Source: Ruminococcus sp. UBA3665 (GTDB lineage: Bacteria; Bacillota; Clostridia; Oscillospirales; Ruminococcaceae). From it: a DNA stretch of 64,000 nucleotides. Under the pieces are notes generated by a model. It worked only from the letters and a program-made list of their open reading frames with translations, had not been told where the DNA came from and searched no databases. The stretch is from the NCBI GenBank assembly GCA_002373165.1, contig DFJS01000101.1, forward strand, positions 25,356 through 89,355. The letters are read 5' to 3'. Below are positions 24,599 to 33,210 of the stretch, one piece after another. Every line of letters starts with the position of its first letter. Position 1 is the stretch's first letter. A program made the translations under genes and the position numbers.

Positions 24599-26278
24599 TT
24601 ATACAGCATAAGTAACACGAACCAGCTCGTCCATAGAGGTAACACCTCTCTGCACCAGTTCCGAAACGTTGTCACGCAGCAGTTTTGTACCATTTTCTTT
24701 TGCTTTTTCTTCGATTTCTTCCTTGCTGCCGTTTCTTGCAATAATAGTGGAAATACCGGCTGTGCAGTGGATAATCTCATGAATAGCAGTACGGCCTCTG
24801 TAGCCTGTGTTATTGCATTCCGGGCAGCCTACTGCTTCAAATACAGGAATAGGCGTGTATACATCATCCAGCTTCATCAGCTTGTTTTCGTCCTCGTCGG
24901 AGAAACGCTGTGTCTTGCACTTCGGGCAGAGCACTTTAACAAGTCGCTGGGCGATAACGCCGATCAGGGAAGTCGCAACCATGTAGGAAGCTACGCCCAT
25001 ATCGATCAAACGGACAATAGTAGAAGCTGCATCGTTGGTATGCAGGGTAGAAAGCACCAGGTGTCCTGTGATAGCGGCACGGATGCCGATATCGGCAGTT
25101 TCCGAGTCACGCATCTCACCAATCATAACAATATCAGGGTCCTGACGAAGGATAGAACGCAGGGCAGCCGCAAAGGTCATGCCTGTTTTTGCATTTACCT
25201 GAACCTGATTGATGCCGTCGATGGCTTTTTCTACCGGGTCTTCTACTGTGATTACGTTAACATTCGGCTTTGCCAGTTCGCCGAGTGCCGCATAAAGAGT
25301 AGTTGTTTTACCGGAACCGGTAGGGCCTGTTACCAGAATAACTCCGTGAGGGCACTTGATCATAGATTCAAACAGCTGATAGTTATAGTCTGACATACCA
25401 AGGTCTGTAATCTTTCTCAGGGCGATATTACCTGTAGAAAGAATACGGATAACGATCTTTTCGCCGTGTACCATCGGGAGCGAAGACACACGCACGTCGA
25501 GGGTCGTGCCGTCAACTACCTGTGTGAAACGGCCGTCCTGCGGCACACGCTTTTCGGCGATGTTCATGCCGGAAATCAGTTTCAGACGGGTTGTCAGCGC
25601 ATTATGCACCACGTTGGAGACGTTCATCAGTTCTACCAGGTCGCCGTTAACACGGATTCTGATTCTGGTATAAGTCTTGAACGGTTCGATATGAATATCT
25701 GTTGCATCGGCACGGTAGGAGTTTTCTACAATCGTAGTTGCCAGTTTTACGATAGGTGCGCTTTCGATTCTGTCCTTAGAATCATCTTCTTCCTCATCAT
25801 CACGGAACTGGTTTACGCTTGCGAGTACGTCGTCCACGTTCTCCATAGAGTACATATTGCCGATTGCCTTGTTGATTGCAGATTTAGTTGCCAGGACAGG
25901 AATTGTATCCATACCTGTCTGCATTTTGATATCTTCCAGAATATTGAAGTTAATCGGGTCGTCAGTTGCAACCGTCAGTCTGCGTCCCTGAATGCTGATA
26001 GCAATAACAGTATATTTTCTTGCCAGAGATTCCGGAATGCGGCGCACAGCATCTTCATCAATATCGATGTTGCCCAGGTCCACATACGGCACGCGCAGTT
26101 TTGCGGCCAGAGCCTTGGACAGGCTGATTTCTGATATAAAGCCCAGTTCGACCACCATTTCGCCGAAACGCTTGCCGGTATTTTCCGGTTCTTTCTGTTT
26201 GGCGAGGACTTCCATCAATTGTTCCTGTGTGATTAGCTTTTGTTCAACAAGATAATCACCAATACGAATGTTTCTCAT
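24599..26278 (-). CDS. pilB: Pilus assembly ATPase PilB
   Basis: A 559-residue extension ATPase. The N-terminal MshEN domain (about residues 1-145, RIGDYLVEQKLIT... GKRFGEMVVELGF) belongs to a family known to bind c-di-GMP. The ATPase core has Walker A at Gly318-Thr325 (GPTGSGKTTT), EDPVEKAI, IRAAITGHLVLSTLHTNDA and the zinc site CPKC...CPEC (about 455-500). GGAGG precedes the ATG. A stand-alone homologue of its N-terminal domain is encoded immediately upstream. Confidence 0.96.
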   Translation of the reverse strand: MRNIRIGDYLVEQKLITQEQLMEVLAKQKEPENTGKRFGEMVVELGFISEISLSKALAAKLRVPYVDLGNIDIDEDAVRRIPESLARKYTVIAISIQGRRLTVATDDPINFNILEDIKMQTGMDTIPVLATKSAINKAIGNMYSMENVDDVLASVNQFRDDEEEDDSKDRIESAPIVKLATTIVENSYRADATDIHIEPFKTYTRIRIRVNGDLVELMNVSNVVHNALTTRLKLISGMNIAEKRVPQDGRFTQVVDGTTLDVRVSSLPMVHGEKIVIRILSTGNIALRKITDLGMSDYNYQLFESMIKCPHGVILVTGPTGSGKTTTLYAALGELAKPNVNVITVEDPVEKAIDGINQVQVNAKTGMTFAAALRSILRQDPDIVMIGEMRDSETADIGIRAAITGHLVLSTLHTNDAASTIVRLIDMGVASYMVATSLIGVIAQRLVKVLCPKCKTQRFSDEDENKLMKLDDVYTPIPVFEAVGCPECNNTGYRGRTAIHEIIHCTAGISTIIARNGSKEEIEEKAKENGTKLLRDNVSELVQRGVTSMDELVRVTYAV

Positions 26279-26447
26279 GAAAAATTACCTCCATCAAATT
26301 TATTTTATGCTATTTCAATCCACGCTACGGCGATGTTTTGTCTTCCACGAGCCACAGCGACTTATGTCGATATTCGCATTTCTGACGAAACACTTGAAAC
26401 TTTTGATTTAAAAATATGTCATTTTATATCTGAATTTTTATGCCGGA

Positions 26448-26924
26448 CTAATCGCTGAATATTTCGGGAAAATGTTTATTGTCATAGTCTTTGTCATACA
26501 TTTCATCAATTGTCCTTTGTATTGCAGAACTCTCTGTCAGCACAGGCATAATGTCAAATCCGGTTTCCATCCCGATAGTATCAAGAATTGGAAAACTTTC
26601 CGGGTCACAGATTGCTGTTATCAGGCGGCGGCCTGATATGCCAATCGCAATCAAATGATATTGTCTTGCAGTTTTTTCCGGAATCAGGAATACAGCATCC
26701 CTGTCAATCGGAATATTCTCTAACGGCATATAAGGAATACGCAGTTCTGCGGCGATTTTTCTAATCGTTTTGACTTCCGGAACAAACCCCAAAGTGACAG
26801 CCGTTTCAAGAAAAGATTTTCCGGCATGTTCTGGTTTTTCCTGTTCGGAAAGTATCTGCGCATATTGTTCCAGTGTGATAAGTTTTTGCTGTGTAAGATA
26901 ATCTCCGACCCGAAAACTTCTCAT
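26448..26924 (-). CDS. Stand-alone MshEN (PilB N-terminal-like) protein
   Basis: A 158-residue protein that aligns along its whole length with residues 1-150 of PilB. It starts RVGDYLTQQKLIT, continues with GKSFLETAVTLGF and ends in PVLTESSAIQRTIDEMY. No ATPase domain follows: the reading frame stops naturally, and 170 bp of non-coding DNA precede pilB. It has its own RBS (GCAGGGG) and start. It may be a decayed duplicate or a separate nucleotide (c-di-GMP) sensor that competes with PilB; the open frame without any stop or shift favours a functional protein. Confidence 0.82.
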   Translation of the reverse strand: MRSFRVGDYLTQQKLITLEQYAQILSEQEKPEHAGKSFLETAVTLGFVPEVKTIRKIAAELRIPYMPLENIPIDRDAVFLIPEKTARQYHLIAIGISGRRLITAICDPESFPILDTIGMETGFDIMPVLTESSAIQRTIDEMYDKDYDNKHFPEIFSD

Positions 26925-26956
26925 AAAAAATTACCCCTGCAATTTTCATTTTGTGC

Positions 26957-26985
26957 TTGTCAAACCTGTCGTTTTATGTTATAAT
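26957..26985 (+). promoter_or_regulatory. Promoter of pilD
   Basis: TTGTCA (26957-26962), 17 bp, TATAAT (26980-26985) with a TGT extended -10, 37 bp before the ATG. Confidence 0.75.
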
Positions 26986-27021
26986 ATATATATTATCGAT
27001 TTTTCAAGGAGGGCATACACA

Positions 27022-27912
27022 ATGCTTCATAATGAATTTATGGAACTGCCGTTCTACATCATGTTTTACCTGATCGTATCTTTCTATGGGTTATGCATCG
27101 GCAGTTTCCTGAACGTCGTCATTTTCCGTCTGCCGAAGGATGAATCGCTGGTCAAGCGGTCGTCGCACTGCATGACCTGCGGAACGCCGATTCTCTGGCG
27201 AGATAATATCCCGGTGCTGGGCTGGGTGCTGCTGAAAGGCAGATGCCGCAGCTGCGGAGAGCCTATCTCGAAACGCTACCCGATTGTAGAATCGCTGAAC
27301 TGTATTATTTATTTAATCGCCTTTTCTGTACTGGATTTCAGCTTGCAGACGATTTTATACTGTTTTTTCTTTTCTGCGCTGATCTGCATTGCCTTTATCG
27401 ACTGGGACACGCAGGAAATGGATTTAAGGGTTTTGTTTTTTATTGCCGTGCTTGCCGTTCCGGATCTTGTCTTATCTATTATCCGGCTTTGCTCGGAACG
27501 AACATTCTGGAACCTTCCGGCATTTGTCACAGACCAGAGCCTTCCGCTTTCGGCGCATCTGATCGGACTTGTCTGCATCGGACTTCCGTTCTTCCTGATC
27601 GGTGAAATCAGCAAGCCGATTATTAAGAAAAAATTCGGCGAAAGTTTCCGTGCAATTGAACTTGGCGATACTATTCTGATGGCCGCAGGCGGTCTGCTGA
27701 TCGGCTGGAAAGCCACAGTAGTATCTGCATTTTTCGGGATTTGCATTGCCGCTGTCTGCGGAATTATTCTGAAAAGAATCAACGGCGAATCGAAATTCGC
27801 ATTTGGCCCTTATCTGGCGATAGGGCTGTTTCTGGGAACGCTGTTCGGGGAACAGCTTCTGGATTGGTATACTGCATGGGTTACATATGACCCCACACAG
27901 GCATTTGCGTGA
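27022..27912 (+). CDS. pilD: Prepilin peptidase/N-methyltransferase PilD
   Basis: A 296-residue polytopic membrane aspartyl protease that cuts class III leaders at KG/F and methylates the new N-terminus. After the first span come FLNVVIFRLP and two CxxC pairs (CMTC and CRSC) of the methyltransferase loop. The catalytic aspartates are expected in FIDWDTQEMD and ELGDTILMAAGG. ATG 27022 lies behind AAGGAGGG; the open frame back to 26953 crosses the promoter. It is the only plus-strand gene inside the pilus locus and should process pilins A and B and the prepilin-like proteins at 27990 and 29053. Confidence 0.95.
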   Translation: MLHNEFMELPFYIMFYLIVSFYGLCIGSFLNVVIFRLPKDESLVKRSSHCMTCGTPILWRDNIPVLGWVLLKGRCRSCGEPISKRYPIVESLNCIIYLIAFSVLDFSLQTILYCFFFSALICIAFIDWDTQEMDLRVLFFIAVLAVPDLVLSIIRLCSERTFWNLPAFVTDQSLPLSAHLIGLVCIGLPFFLIGEISKPIIKKKFGESFRAIELGDTILMAAGGLLIGWKATVVSAFFGICIAAVCGIILKRINGESKFAFGPYLAIGLFLGTLFGEQLLDWYTAWVTYDPTQAFA

Positions 27913-27932
27913 AGAAAATTTTTCCAAAAAAA

Positions 27933-27975
27933 CCGGCAGCCGGAGTGCAATCATTCCGACTGCCGCTTTTATTTT
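27933..27975. terminator. Terminator between pilD and the minor-pilin genes
   Basis: An imperfect 14-bp stem from 27934 to 27965 (CGGCAG...CTGCCG outer part, CAAT loop), flanked by A-rich DNA on the left and CTTTTATTTTT on the right. It can act for both converging transcripts. Confidence 0.8.
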
Positions 27976-27989
27976 TGGGGATTACGGGT

Positions 27990-29039
27990 TTAGTTCACAT
28001 TAATTTCAGAACCATAGCTGTAGATAAAGCAGTAATTATCAGGACCTTCTGAAAATTCATTGCCGCTGCTGTCCAGCAGCTTGCCGTATGTCTCGCTTCC
28101 TGTTACAGTATCTTTATAATATTCTACACCAGTATAAGTATCTGTTACAGTATCAGTACCGAGTCCTGTATAACGCTGTTTGTAATAAGCTTTTGCGCTT
28201 CTGGAAATTGCACCGAATTTTCTTGCAAGAGTATATTTAAGAGCATCATATTTTCTCTGCCCTTCTTTTGCAATTGAAACAATCGCTCTGGTTTCCGGAT
28301 TTGTTGCGCTGCTGGTAAAGGTCTGTTCAATAATATAATATGAATTTACCGGCTTGCCGCTGCGATTATAGATATTTGTCAGCGACATGGCATTATTAGT
28401 GCGGAAGCTGTATTCTTTATGATTGCGTTCTGTTGTTGCTCTGATAGAATACGCTGTTGACTGGGCACTTAATTCATAATTTGTTGTAAGATCAGATTCT
28501 ATAACCGTGCCGGAATCGGGATATGTGCCGAAATTTATAGCAAAACTAAAATCGTCATAATAAGACTTGTTGACAGCCCATTCCTCATCCAGAGCAGTAT
28601 CTCTTGTTACTTTAAAATCATTAATATTAAACTGTGCCGTATAAGTATAACGGCTGATTTTTCCGCCGTTGTTATTATCCACAGTCAGAACATGAAATGT
28701 TCCTTTGGCGTAAGCGGGATCATCCGTACCGGAACCTTTTCTCAGTACACCTTCATAGTAATACTGTACATAGTTCTTTACGCGGTCATCCATAGTATCG
28801 CCGGCAGCTCCGCTGGGAAGCGAATTATAAGCATCCAGATATTCTGCGGCAGAAATCTGATTTTCCAGATATGCCGAAATATTTGCTACTGCGGCATTGC
28901 CGCTTTCGGTCACATCTGCCAGAACCATGGATTTTGTAACCGGCTGAAGAAGCTGCATTGCTGCTGCCATTACTACGCTGAAAATCGCAAGCACAACAAT
29001 CAGTTCCATCAGGGTAAAACCTTTTACTCTCTTCTTCAT
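27990..29039 (-). CDS. Prepilin-like protein (PilW/minor-pilin type)
   Basis: A 349-residue protein with a class III leader: KKRVKG/FTLMELIVVLAIFSVV. The long soluble domain is rich in Tyr, Thr and Asn (for example TYTGVEYYKDTVTG). Start ATG 29039 is preceded by GAGGGTAAAATC. It is the last gene of the minus-strand pilus operon. Minor pilins of this size initiate assembly or sit at the tip; that role is inferred from family and context. Confidence 0.85.
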   Translation of the reverse strand: MKKRVKGFTLMELIVVLAIFSVVMAAAMQLLQPVTKSMVLADVTESGNAAVANISAYLENQISAAEYLDAYNSLPSGAAGDTMDDRVKNYVQYYYEGVLRKGSGTDDPAYAKGTFHVLTVDNNNGGKISRYTYTAQFNINDFKVTRDTALDEEWAVNKSYYDDFSFAINFGTYPDSGTVIESDLTTNYELSAQSTAYSIRATTERNHKEYSFRTNNAMSLTNIYNRSGKPVNSYYIIEQTFTSSATNPETRAIVSIAKEGQRKYDALKYTLARKFGAISRSAKAYYKQRYTGLGTDTVTDTYTGVEYYKDTVTGSETYGKLLDSSGNEFSEGPDNYCFIYSYGSEINVN

Positions 29040-29052
29040 GATTTTACCCTCC

Positions 29053-29439
29053 TCAGCTGGTTGCCGTTTCTGTTTCGATGACATAGAACTGCAAATCAGC
29101 ATCCATATTAGTATCACAATTCCGACCGCCTGCGGTTGCCTTGTCAGAAAGGGACTTGGTAGAATATCTTTGAGCCTTTACTTTTCCGTAGTCACCTACA
29201 GTAATTTCTACAGCAGTATGATCGGCCGCCACATCTGTTTCGCTGATATCGCGGGTAGCGGCCGTGCCGGCCTCTACCGCGACTTTATTGTTGACATGGT
29301 TGGCATCCGTCATAAAAGCCGAAGTGGTTTGAGAAATTTTGCACATTAACAGACCTGCCACGCCGAGCACAGCAATGGCAATGAGAACTTCGATGAGGGT
29401 CATGCCTTTTACTCTTTTTTTAGATTTAAAAAATTTCAT
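29053..29439 (-). CDS. Prepilin-like protein (PilV/minor-pilin type)
   Basis: A 128-residue protein with leader RVKG/MTLIEVLIAIAVLGVAGLL and a short soluble domain. Met follows the cleavage Gly instead of Phe, which the peptidase family tolerates. GGAGG precedes ATG 29439. It lies between the PilX-like giant and the 349-residue prepilin, 13 bp from the latter. Confidence 0.85.
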   Translation of the reverse strand: MKFFKSKKRVKGMTLIEVLIAIAVLGVAGLLMCKISQTTSAFMTDANHVNNKVAVEAGTAATRDISETDVAADHTAVEITVGDYGKVKAQRYSTKSLSDKATAGGRNCDTNMDADLQFYVIETETATS

Positions 29440-29454
29440 ATTGCATACGCCTCC

Positions 29455-32325
29455 TTAATAAACGTTATAATAGAGGATATCGAAACGAGTAATATCTTTC
29501 GAGCCGCCGCTTGTTGCAAAGCCTGTTTCCTCAGTTTTATGGCAGTCGCAGATGCAGTCTTCGCATTCGCATCCATCGTCAGCGCATGTGCAGGTTTTGA
29601 TGTCACCAGTGCAGTATTCGCAGCCGCAGGAGCATGTTTTAGGAGTTTTTGTTTTGCCGTCGGTGACATAGAGCATACCCCAGTTACCGTTGCTGTCCAC
29701 TTCGATTTTATTTGCGATCAGCTGGCCGATAACAGCGATGGATTTTCCGGCATTAGCCGCTCCGACTGTAGAATTTTTACCATAATTAACACTTTCTCCG
29801 GTAGGAAGAATGTACTTAATGGTAGTTTCAACACTTTCATTTTTACCCTGTTTATAGGTCATGTACGGAGCACGCACCATAGCTGTTACAGTACCGGCCA
29901 TGCCGACTTCCAGAGTTGCATTTTTTTCAGAATAGATTAATACATTAGGGAATTTATCAGCTGTTGTATCCGGCTCTACCTGTTTTAACTCCATTGTACT
30001 GCTTTTTTTAGCAATACCATTCAGGCTGCTGCCCTTAGTCCATCCGGGATAGAGCTCATCCAGGAACTTTTCTGTAATAATGGAACCGCCGTTACCGCCG
30101 CCGGAACCGGCACCAATTATACAGTGACCTACTATATAGAGGATTACGCCGTTGCCGTTGCCGGAAAGAATAATTCCGTGATAGTCATCAAGATAAACAT
30201 TATCCAATACTAATACGTTTGTTTTTTCAGTATCGACATAAATGTTCTTGCTGAGTTTGCCGCTTATTATACAGTCTTTTGTAATAGAATAATAATCGCC
30301 TTTATTTACAGAAGTATCACCGTCGATTGCTATTGTTGTGGGCGCATCGCCGTCTTCATTAGTAAAGCTAAGGGTAGTGCCGGGAACCTTAACAGGAGGA
30401 TCACTAGTATCCCAGCTCCATACAGCACCAGTATAAATTGTTGCAGTATCTGCATAATACTGTTCTACAATATTTCCGTCATCATCTTCTTTTGCTGTAC
30501 CGATATCTGTACCCAGGGAAGAAATCTGGTATGTGATACCTTCTGTGTAGTCAGTTGCCTTCGGGTGCTGAATTTTTTTGTCAAGAGCTGTTTTTGTTGC
30601 ATTATCTGGATAAACCGGTTTGCTGTACAGTTTATCAGCATCGATTGAATAATTTGTTACTTCGGGAGCATCAGCTTCACTATGAGGAGCAGCATTATAA
30701 TAATCAAGTGCTCTTTTATAAAGTGATACTTCCCAACTGGTACCTTCATCTAATAATGCTACAGCATCTGCTTCCGAATCTCTGTACACTATACTGCTGC
30801 CCATTATAACAGTACCTGTTGTTTCAGTACCATTCATTTTGACATGCTTGATTGCTGAAGCAGTCCAAACATATTTTCCTTTTTCCCACGGCTTATCCAC
30901 TGGACCGGGAGTAAAGGAGCCTTCACATTTGAAATCGGTATACCATACGCGTTTGGCACTTTCCACTACTCCGGCAAGTTCTTCTTTTGTGCCTTTTGTA
31001 GGCTCATTGCCCTCGTAATGGCCATATTTGATTGCCTTTTCGCACACGATAGTGCCCTTGTTGACAATATTGGCTGCATAGATGTTTTTGCAGGTCAGCT
31101 TACCGTTGACGGTCAGTGTTCCGGCGCAGACCACATCATTTGTTACAGCAGCATTTTGCAGTTCCAGGTCACCGGCGCACTGTAAATTTCCGCCGATTGT
31201 CAGTGTCTGTGTACCATCCTTAAAGAACACTCCATCACCTTTAATATACATATTGCCGTACTGTGTTGTTCCGAATGTGGAAGAAGTAATGGCTGATTTT
31301 GTCCACTGATCCAATTTACTAACAGCAGCAGTTCCAAGATCAATAAAAGCACCGGAATCACTGAACAGATACATATCTCCGCACATTTCAAAACCATTGG
31401 AAACGGAATAACCCGTGCAGTACAGGATAACCGGGTGATCAGTAGTGCCCAATTTATTCATGTTGCTTGTAAAAGTACCGCCTACATAGATATAAGGTGT
31501 TTTTTCGTAAGTATCATGTTCTGTATATCCTGTAAAATCAGCAAGCTGGCCATTATTGGTAGGTGTCAGATTACCGGTTATTATCATATAATCTTCGGGT
31601 TTAGTAAAATGCACTTTAAAAGTATCGCCGCCGCCGATTGTCATGCTGCCGTTCAGATAAAACGGAGCTTCGATGACAACGCCGTTCTGCATATTGAAAA
31701 CGCTTTTACTGGGGACTTCGTCTGCAATATTGATAAACGAACCGCCGGTAGTATAACCATGGGTAGAAATACCATAGCTGTCGCCGCCGCCCAGGTCGCC
31801 GATTGCAACGAACGCGCCGGAACCGCCGCCGGTCTCTTCGTGAGAGCCGTCATCGCCGCCCTTGATTAAGTCCGCGCCAAGAATTGCAGAATATGTTGTG
31901 CTTGCCGCGGTAGTGGCACTGTCTACAGTGACTTCTAGCTTGTACAGCGGCACAGTTTCCCATGCTTTTGTTGTGGTGTTATACAGGCTTCTGCTTTCTG
32001 CGGTTTTGCTGACGAGCACATCATACGTGCGCCCGTCAACCGTTACCGGAATTTTACTATCTGTTAACTTTAAATTAGCAATATCTTTTTTCAGACCTGT
32101 ATTAGTTGTATCTTTATTGATTTGTGTGACGACTGCGTCCAGCACACCGCGGGCGGTGGCTTCTGTTTGTTTCTGCTGGTAATTAGTATACGCGCGCTTA
32201 TTGGCAGTAACGGCTAGGGCAAGCGTACCTGCAAGGAATACGATCAGCACCATCATCACTGCAACGACAGTAAACAGTACCGTACCCTTTACCCTTTTCG
32301 GATTTGTTGTTTTCTCCTTCATCAT
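29455..32325 (-). CDS. Large PilX-like pilus protein with Cys-rich tail
   Basis: A 956-residue protein. A basic N-terminus is followed by one membrane span (VLFTVVAVMMVLIVFLAGTL) and the ATARGVLDAV helix typical of PilX-like pilus-assembly proteins. It has no class III cleavage motif (KGTVLF). The bulk is beta-rich and repetitive (GGNLQCAGDL, AGTLTVNGKL, VNKGTIVCEK), recalling the beta-helix of polymer-forming (bactofilin-like) domains. Near the C-terminus an 11-cysteine cluster (about residues 905-940, CSCGCEYC, CTCADDGC, CICDCH) stands out. ATG 32325 has AAGGTGG upstream; the in-frame GTG at 32334 is inside the RBS. It may be a tip adhesin, which is inference. Confidence 0.8.
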   Translation of the reverse strand: MMKEKTTNPKRVKGTVLFTVVAVMMVLIVFLAGTLALAVTANKRAYTNYQQKQTEATARGVLDAVVTQINKDTTNTGLKKDIANLKLTDSKIPVTVDGRTYDVLVSKTAESRSLYNTTTKAWETVPLYKLEVTVDSATTAASTTYSAILGADLIKGGDDGSHEETGGGSGAFVAIGDLGGGDSYGISTHGYTTGGSFINIADEVPSKSVFNMQNGVVIEAPFYLNGSMTIGGGDTFKVHFTKPEDYMIITGNLTPTNNGQLADFTGYTEHDTYEKTPYIYVGGTFTSNMNKLGTTDHPVILYCTGYSVSNGFEMCGDMYLFSDSGAFIDLGTAAVSKLDQWTKSAITSSTFGTTQYGNMYIKGDGVFFKDGTQTLTIGGNLQCAGDLELQNAAVTNDVVCAGTLTVNGKLTCKNIYAANIVNKGTIVCEKAIKYGHYEGNEPTKGTKEELAGVVESAKRVWYTDFKCEGSFTPGPVDKPWEKGKYVWTASAIKHVKMNGTETTGTVIMGSSIVYRDSEADAVALLDEGTSWEVSLYKRALDYYNAAPHSEADAPEVTNYSIDADKLYSKPVYPDNATKTALDKKIQHPKATDYTEGITYQISSLGTDIGTAKEDDDGNIVEQYYADTATIYTGAVWSWDTSDPPVKVPGTTLSFTNEDGDAPTTIAIDGDTSVNKGDYYSITKDCIISGKLSKNIYVDTEKTNVLVLDNVYLDDYHGIILSGNGNGVILYIVGHCIIGAGSGGGNGGSIITEKFLDELYPGWTKGSSLNGIAKKSSTMELKQVEPDTTADKFPNVLIYSEKNATLEVGMAGTVTAMVRAPYMTYKQGKNESVETTIKYILPTGESVNYGKNSTVGAANAGKSIAVIGQLIANKIEVDSNGNWGMLYVTDGKTKTPKTCSCGCEYCTGDIKTCTCADDGCECEDCICDCHKTEETGFATSGGSKDITRFDILYYNVY

Positions 32326-32358
32326 TCTTACCACCTTTCACGATGAAGAGTGCTCTGT

Positions 32359-33189
32359 TTAATCGCCGAGTATCGGTTCATCAATCGGCATAGCGTTATA
32401 GAACGTCAGGCTCAGATTGATAGAAGACTCGCCTTTTCCGTCAGCGGCAACGGGAACTTCTCTGGTAACAGTAGTCACATTGCCGGCCTCATCAGTCTGC
32501 TGTTCTGTGATTGTCTGTGTCTGGCCTTCGCCGAATGTATAATCCGCAATATTTACGTCATTCACGCGGACGGCGTTTTCATCTTCCACTATTTTTCCGA
32601 GGAAAGTCATCAGATGTTCCTTTGTGCCTGTTACAGTCAGCTGAACTGTGTTTGTCATAACATCAGCAGTACCTCTTTCGGAGAGGGTATTGCTTTCTTT
32701 GTAGAGATCAGCTACTTCCTGGGCATATTTGCCGTTGATATCGGCATTTTCCAGCAAGGAATAAGTCAGAGTATCGGGAGTATAGTAATAATAGCTGATA
32801 GTCTGGGAAGAAATACCGCCGGCAGCGAAATTAGAGAGTTTCAGTTCGCTTTCATCCACGAGCGGCTGGATATACTGGTCAAGAACGTAATTTGCTTTCA
32901 GATTATTGAAAGTACCATTAACGGGTTCAAAGGCTTCATTGACGAACATTTCGGCAATTTCTTTAGAATCTTTATAATCTTTTGTGATTGTTTCTTTCAG
33001 AACAGGGATTTGCTGAAGCTTGGCATCGATGCCTTCCCATTCTGTTTTAGTAGCCTCATAAGTAGCTCTGTCCTGCACCAGAGTATTATATTTCGGACGG
33101 ATCAGAGCAAAGAATCCTACAGCCAGAATAATAATCACACTGATAATCAGAAGGATCATTTTATCTCTGTAACTCATTTCACGCATCAT
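32359..33189 (-). CDS. pilO: PilO-like inner-membrane alignment protein
   Basis: A 276-residue bitopic protein. A short cytoplasmic tail is followed by one membrane span (ILLIISVIIILAVGFFALI) and a coiled-coil segment (about 40-100). A ferredoxin-like C-terminal domain (LTVTGTKEHLMTFLGKI) follows, the normal PilO order. It is encoded directly after the PilM-PilN fusion, as expected for the PilMNO platform that links the membrane motor to pilin. An AAGGAG site precedes two adjacent ATGs (33189, 33186). Confidence 0.82.
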   Translation of the reverse strand: MMREMSYRDKMILLIISVIIILAVGFFALIRPKYNTLVQDRATYEATKTEWEGIDAKLQQIPVLKETITKDYKDSKEIAEMFVNEAFEPVNGTFNNLKANYVLDQYIQPLVDESELKLSNFAAGGISSQTISYYYYTPDTLTYSLLENADINGKYAQEVADLYKESNTLSERGTADVMTNTVQLTVTGTKEHLMTFLGKIVEDENAVRVNDVNIADYTFGEGQTQTITEQQTDEAGNVTTVTREVPVAADGKGESSINLSLTFYNAMPIDEPILGD

Positions 33190-33210
33190 CTTGCATCACA
33201 CTCCTTTTCT

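Noticed and set aside
26312..26326. ATTTCAATCCACGCT resembles one end of a type I-C CRISPR repeat
   Set aside because: Only one copy is present, the rest of the repeat is missing, and there are no regularly spaced repeats or cas genes in the window.
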